A stretch of DNA of 64,000 bases. It comes from Xylophilus sp. ASV27 (lineage in GTDB: Bacteria; Pseudomonadota; Gammaproteobacteria; Burkholderiales; Burkholderiaceae_C). Position 1 is the stretch's first letter. The number at the start of each line of letters is the position of its first letter. The position numbers were made by a program, and so were the translations under genes. The stretch spans positions 1 to 64,000 of the forward strand of contig NZ_JAELTO010000002.1 in NCBI RefSeq assembly GCF_016428875.1, given 5' to 3'. This document shows, piece after piece, positions 60,392 through 64,000 of the stretch. The notes beneath the pieces are model-generated. The model did not search any database. It saw nothing but the letters and a program-made list of their open reading frames with translations, and was not told where the DNA came from.

Positions 60392-61558
60392 TCAAATGAA
60401 AGTGGATCGCGCGCGGCAGGCGGCGATGCGCTCATCGGGCAGCCAGCCTTGCAGCGCGGCGACGGCGTTGTCGGTGGACAGCGGCGCGGGCGGCACGGGC
60501 CGCGCGGCGGGGGTGCGCGAGAAGCGCGGGCCGGGAGCGGGCTGCACCACGCCGTCGATCTCGGTCAGCGTGCCGCGCGCGCGGATGTGCGGGTGGCCCG
60601 GCGCCTCGTCGAAATCGAGAACGGGAGCCACGCACACGTCCAGTTCGCCGAGCAGAGCCGTCCACTCGTCGCGCGTGCGCCGCCTGAACGTGGCGGCCAG
60701 CACCTGCTTGGCCTCGGGCCACGTGGCGCGGTCCATCTGCTTCTGCAGCAGCGGGTGCGCCTGCAGCTCGAGCTTTTCGAGCAGCAGCCGGTAGAACCTG
60801 CCCTCGATGGGCGCCACGCTGAGGTACCTGCCATCGGCGCATTCGTAGACCTCGTAGAAATGCGCGCCGGTGTCGAGCAGGTTGGTGCCGCGCTCCTTGC
60901 CCAGCATGCCGGCCGCGTGCAGGCTCAGGGTCACCGTCATGAGGCTGGCCACGCCATCGACCATGGCCGCATCCACCACCTGCCCCTTGCCGGAGGCGCG
61001 TGCTTCGAGGATGCCCGCGAGCAGGCCGAACGCGAGGTAGAGCGAGCCGCCCGCGTAGTCGCCGAGCAGGTTGAGCGGCGGCGTGGGCGCCTGCCCCGCA
61101 CGACCCATGGCACTGAGCGCGCCGGTGATGGCGATGTAGTTGAGGTCGTGCCCGGCGACCTGCGCAAGCGGCCCTTCCTGGCCCCAGCCCGTGACGCGGC
61201 CGTAGACCAGGCGCGGGTTGCGGGCCAGGCATGGATCGGGCCCCAGGCCCAGACGCTCCATCACGCCGGGGCGGAAGCCCTCGATCAACGCATCGGCCTG
61301 GGCAATGAGGTCCATCACCATCTCTACCGCCGCGGGGTCTTTCAGGTCCACGCGGATGGACTGGCGGTTGCGCAGCCCCAGGTCGAACTGCACGGGCCGC
61401 GGCGCGCCCAGGTCCGATGGCTGCTTGCGGTCCACGCGGATCACGGTGGCGCCCAGGTCGGCCAGGAACATCGCCGCGAGCGGGCCGGGGCCGATGCCGG
61501 CGACTTCCACCACCTTGATGCCCGCCAGGGGGCCGGAACGGGTCGGCGCGGCGGTCAT
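60392..61558 (-). CDS. CaiB/BaiF family, alpha-methylacyl-CoA racemase-like
   Basis: A 388-residue paralogue of the product of 12954. GIGPGPLAAMFLADLGATVIRVD opens the chain. H137 in GHDLNYIA and D167 in LLGDYAGG are the predicted racemase pair. It starts two bases from the stop of the next CaiB. The last 20 residues (ALQGWLPDERIAACRARSTF) differ from the relatives and may have been altered by a small 3' change. It probably inverts the alpha-methyl centre of a CoA ester before dehydrogenation. Confidence 0.88.
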   Translation of the reverse strand: MTAAPTRSGPLAGIKVVEVAGIGPGPLAAMFLADLGATVIRVDRKQPSDLGAPRPVQFDLGLRNRQSIRVDLKDPAAVEMVMDLIAQADALIEGFRPGVMERLGLGPDPCLARNPRLVYGRVTGWGQEGPLAQVAGHDLNYIAITGALSAMGRAGQAPTPPLNLLGDYAGGSLYLAFGLLAGILEARASGKGQVVDAAMVDGVASLMTVTLSLHAAGMLGKERGTNLLDTGAHFYEVYECADGRYLSVAPIEGRFYRLLLEKLELQAHPLLQKQMDRATWPEAKQVLAATFRRRTRDEWTALLGELDVCVAPVLDFDEAPGHPHIRARGTLTEIDGVVQPAPGPRFSRTPAARPVPPAPLSTDNAVAALQGWLPDERIAACRARSTFI

Positions 61559-61560
61559 GG

Positions 61561-62799
61561 TCAGATCACTCCCTGGTCGCGCAACTGCTGCAATTGCTCC
61601 TGCGACAGGTTGAGCAGGCCGCGGTAGACCTCGTCGTTGGAGGCCCCCAGCTCCTGCGCGGGCTGGTCGAACTGGACAGGCGTCTCGGAGAACTTGATCG
61701 GCAGCCCCATGCCCATCGCATCCACGTCGGCCAGGCCCGGGTGCTCCAGCCTGACCACGGCGCCGCGCTGATGCAGCACCGGATCTTGCAGCACTTCGAG
61801 CGGAGAGCGCACGGCGGCGGCGGGGATGCCGCGCTTTTCCTGCAGTTCGCGGATGACCTCCTGCGTGGTGCGCTCCTGCGTCCAGGCCCCGATCAGCGCG
61901 TTGATCTCTGCGGCGTACCTCATGCGCGGGCCACGCGTGGCGTAGCGTGGATCCTTGGCCAACTCGGGCCTGCCCACGGCTTCCATGAGATTGCGGAACC
62001 AGTCGGGCTGGAAGGCCACCATGGCGACATTCCCATCGCGCGTAGCGTAGACCCCGAAGGGAACCAGCCGGTCGTGGAAATTGCCCGAGCGCTTGGGATA
62101 GCCGTGCGCCAGGAAAACGTCGAAGTGCTCCTCGGCCACCAGCGAGGCCAGGCAGTCGAGCATGGAGACCTGCACCTGCTGGCCCACGCCGGTCCTGCCG
62201 CGGTGGATGAGAGCGGACAGGATGCCGTTGACAGCGAACAGCGGCGCGATCAAGTCGGCCATGGGCAAGCCGCTGCGTGTGGGCGGGCCGTCGGCGAAGC
62301 CGGTCACGTCCATCATGCCCGACAGCGCCTGCACGATGATGTCCATGCCTTTGAGCTGCGGATACGGGCTGGGTTCACCAAACGCCTTGATCGAGGCGTA
62401 GACGATCCTCGGATTGGCCTTGCGCACGCTCTCGTAGTCCGTGCCCAGGCGGGCCATGACGCCCTCGCTGGCGTTTTCGATGAGCACATCGCATGCCTTG
62501 ACCAGTTCCAGGAACAGCGCCTTGCCCTGCGGCGACTTCAGATCCAGCGTGATGCTCTTCTTGTTGCGGGCGCGGTTGAGGATGGAGAGCGACACGTCGT
62601 CCGCCTGCCGCACTCCGAAGTGGATGCCCTCCTGGTTGACGTAGGGCGGGTTGTTGCGCGCGATGTCGCCGCCGCCGGGGGACTCGACGCGGATCACCTC
62701 CGCACCCAGGCCGCCGAGCAGCAGCGAGCCATACGGCCCCGCGAGCGCAACGGTCAGGTCGAGGACCCGGATGCCCTCCAGGGGCTTGGTGGCTGACAT
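61561..62799 (-). CDS. CaiB/BaiF class III CoA-transferase
   Basis: A 412-residue transferase. LTVALAGPYGSLLLGGLGAEVIRVE, ARNKKSITLDLKSP and the catalytic aspartate D182 in LPMADLIAP. AGGAG lies eight bases upstream of the ATG at 62799. It sits between the acyl-CoA dehydrogenase (with a dispersed repeat between) and the racemase, which makes a sensible order: CoA transfer, epimerisation, dehydrogenation, then hydration by the enoyl-CoA hydratase. Confidence 0.92.
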   Translation of the reverse strand: MSATKPLEGIRVLDLTVALAGPYGSLLLGGLGAEVIRVESPGGGDIARNNPPYVNQEGIHFGVRQADDVSLSILNRARNKKSITLDLKSPQGKALFLELVKACDVLIENASEGVMARLGTDYESVRKANPRIVYASIKAFGEPSPYPQLKGMDIIVQALSGMMDVTGFADGPPTRSGLPMADLIAPLFAVNGILSALIHRGRTGVGQQVQVSMLDCLASLVAEEHFDVFLAHGYPKRSGNFHDRLVPFGVYATRDGNVAMVAFQPDWFRNLMEAVGRPELAKDPRYATRGPRMRYAAEINALIGAWTQERTTQEVIRELQEKRGIPAAAVRSPLEVLQDPVLHQRGAVVRLEHPGLADVDAMGMGLPIKFSETPVQFDQPAQELGASNDEVYRGLLNLSQEQLQQLRDQGVI

Positions 62800-62846
62800 G
62801 CTTGTCTCCTGAAATCTGCGCGCGGACGGCTTGCGCGATCGCCGCT

Positions 62847-62895
62847 TGCTACAAAAATAATAGCTATCAGCCCAGGTATTGCCTGGGCTATAGGC
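62847..62895. repeat. Dispersed intergenic repeat, copy 5 (reverse orientation)
   Basis: Read on the minus strand: GCCTATAGCCCAGG, CCTGGGCTGATAGCTATT, then TTTTTGTAGC. This is the best-conserved copy, with both stems complete. It lies between two genes of one operon (62910 and 62799). Confidence 0.8.
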
Positions 62896-62909
62896 CATTT
62901 TCATGCCCA

Positions 62910-64000
62910 TTAGTACGATTTCGGCAGTCCGAGCTTGCGCTCGGCGATGTTCGACAGGATGAGCTGCGGCGTGACCGGCGCGATGTAGCCGATCCAGGCC
63001 TCGCGCATGAAGCGCTCCACGTGGTACTCCTTCGCGTAGCCGAAGCCGCCGTGCGTGAGCATCGAGGTCTGGCAGGCTTTCATGCAGGCCTCGGACGCCA
63101 GCAGCTTGGCCGCGTTGGCCTCGGAGCCACAGGGCAAGCCCTTGTCGTAGAGATCGGCGGCGGCCAGCAGCATGTGGTTGGCCGCTTCCAGCTCCGCCCA
63201 GTTGCGCGCCAGCGGATGCTGCACGCCCTGGTTCTGGCCGACGGGGCGGCCGAACACCACGCGCTCCTTGGCGTACTGCGTGGCCAGCCTGAGCACGGCG
63301 CGGCCGATGCCGACCTGCTCGGCTGCGACGAAGACGCGCTCCGCGTTCATGCCGTGGAAGATGTACTTCAGGCCCTTGCCCTCCTCGCCGATCAGCGCGT
63401 CCTTGGACACCGGCAACTGGTCGATGAAGAATTCGTTGGTGTCCACGGCGGCGCGGCCGAGCTTGTCGATCTCGCGGATGTCGACGTACCGGCGGTCCAG
63501 CGGGGTGTAGAACAGGCTCAGCCCATCGCCGTGCTTCTTGACCTGCTCGAGCGGCGTGGTGCGCGCAAGGATCAGCATGTGGTCGGCCACCTGCGCGGTC
63601 GAGATCCAGACCTTCTTGCCCGAGATCAGGTAGTTGCCATCGGCCTGCTTCTTCGCCACCACCTTGAGCCTGGTGGTGTCCAGGCCCGTGTCCGGCTCGG
63701 TCACCGCGAACACCGTCTTGTGCTCGCCGCGCGCAAAGGGCGGCAGCCAGGCCTGCTTCTGCGCCTCGGTGCCGAAGTGGATCACCGGCTGCAGGCCGAA
63801 GATGTTCATGTGGATGGTGGACGCGGCCGCCTGCCCGCCGCACTCGGCCACGGTGCGCAGAAACAGCGCCGCCTCGGTCACGCCGAGGTTGGAGCCGCCG
63901 AACGCCTCCGGCGTGCAGATGCCGAGCCAGCCGGCGCCGGCGACGGCCTGGAAGAACTCGTGCGGGAACTCGTGGTGCTTGTCCTTGTTGCGCCAGTAGT
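62910..64000 (-). CDS. Acyl-CoA dehydrogenase, 5' end beyond the right edge
   Basis: The 363 visible codons begin in the N-terminal helical domain (YWRNKDKHHEFPHEFF) and run to the natural stop. AVTEPDTGLDTTRLK is the flavin block. At the usual glutamate position the sequence is APVTPQLI, but GMNAERVFVAA has the LER/AER pattern of the isovaleryl-type base. This shares the relocated catalytic residue with 24252, though the two are not close. It is the first visible gene of the minus-strand operon with CaiB, racemase and receptor. Confidence 0.92.
   Translation of the reverse strand, partial: YWRNKDKHHEFPHEFFQAVAGAGWLGICTPEAFGGSNLGVTEAALFLRTVAECGGQAAASTIHMNIFGLQPVIHFGTEAQKQAWLPPFARGEHKTVFAVTEPDTGLDTTRLKVVAKKQADGNYLISGKKVWISTAQVADHMLILARTTPLEQVKKHGDGLSLFYTPLDRRYVDIREIDKLGRAAVDTNEFFIDQLPVSKDALIGEEGKGLKYIFHGMNAERVFVAAEQVGIGRAVLRLATQYAKERVVFGRPVGQNQGVQHPLARNWAELEAANHMLLAAADLYDKGLPCGSEANAAKLLASEACMKACQTSMLTHGGFGYAKEYHVERFMREAWIGYIAPVTPQLILSNIAERKLGLPKSY

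Noticed and set aside
1-64000. Prophage, integrative element or CRISPR locus
   Set aside because: No integrase, phage structural gene, tRNA attachment site, relaxase, direct-repeat array or cas gene is visible.

Overview
The window is GC-rich DNA from a betaproteobacterium. The Comamonadaceae (Acidovorax, Delftia, Comamonas and relatives) fit best. The reasons are eight intact Bug/TTT periplasmic receptors, nine intact class III (CaiB/BaiF) CoA-transferases or racemases, IclR and LysR regulators, and five copies of a short AT-containing intergenic repeat of a kind I associate with that family. The family assignment is inference. There are no rRNA or tRNA genes, no CRISPR array, no phage genes and no replication origin. 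Nearly everything is accessory catabolism of carboxylic acids through CoA thioesters.

Layout. (1) 0-8.6 kb: after the start of an IS701-type transposase at the left edge comes a minus-strand operon (CaiB, IclR, acyl-CoA synthetase, thiolase, SDR, MaoC hydratase) with a divergent acyl-CoA dehydrogenase. Together these form a complete beta-oxidation-like set. (2) 8.5-11.5 kb: a vapBC remnant, an alpha/beta hydrolase and two overlapping IclR regulators. (3) 11.5-16.7 kb, minus: MmgE/PrpD, a CoA racemase, a DUF2889 protein and two TTT receptors. (4) 16.7-17.2 kb: a non-coding stretch with a large palindrome, hairpins and putative operators. (5) 17.2-32.3 kb: GMC oxidoreductase, MmgE/PrpD, aldehyde dehydrogenase and LysR. 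Then come an SDR and a deleted caiB pseudogene on the minus strand, followed by a plus-strand operon of acyl-CoA dehydrogenase, MaoC, split AtuA, SCP-type thiolase, TTT receptor and two CaiB proteins. This reads as a route from an alcohol to an acid, its CoA ester, and shortened acyl-CoA.

(6) 32.3-33.3 kb: a receptor stub fused to a broken racemase gene. (7) 33.3-40.4 kb: an island with less biased codon use, holding an esterase, a large NB-ARC/LuxR regulator, an acetyl-CoA hydrolase/transferase homologue, CaiB and an epimerase. (8) 40.5-42.7 kb: a decayed second copy of the receptor-caiB block with an IS3 remnant. (9) 42.7-52 kb: LysR, divergent receptor-CitE-CaiB-receptor, a convergent acyl-CoA ligase, a receptor stub, a second CoA-transferase homologue and a receptor. 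(10) 52-64 kb, minus: an SDR, a complete Liv-type ABC transporter, enoyl-CoA hydratase, nitroreductase, a SnoaL-like protein, a receptor, two CaiB proteins and an acyl-CoA dehydrogenase cut by the right edge.

Common thread: TTT receptors sit beside CoA-transferase genes, but no TctA or TctB membrane subunit is present. The dead copies are mostly receptors and CaiB genes, which suggests repeated duplication and loss of receptor-CoA-transferase modules. Two putative cis-regulatory modules (an IclR-like operator upstream of a TTGACC promoter, and a 31-bp motif shared by the 17-kb and 24-kb promoters) link operons that are far apart.
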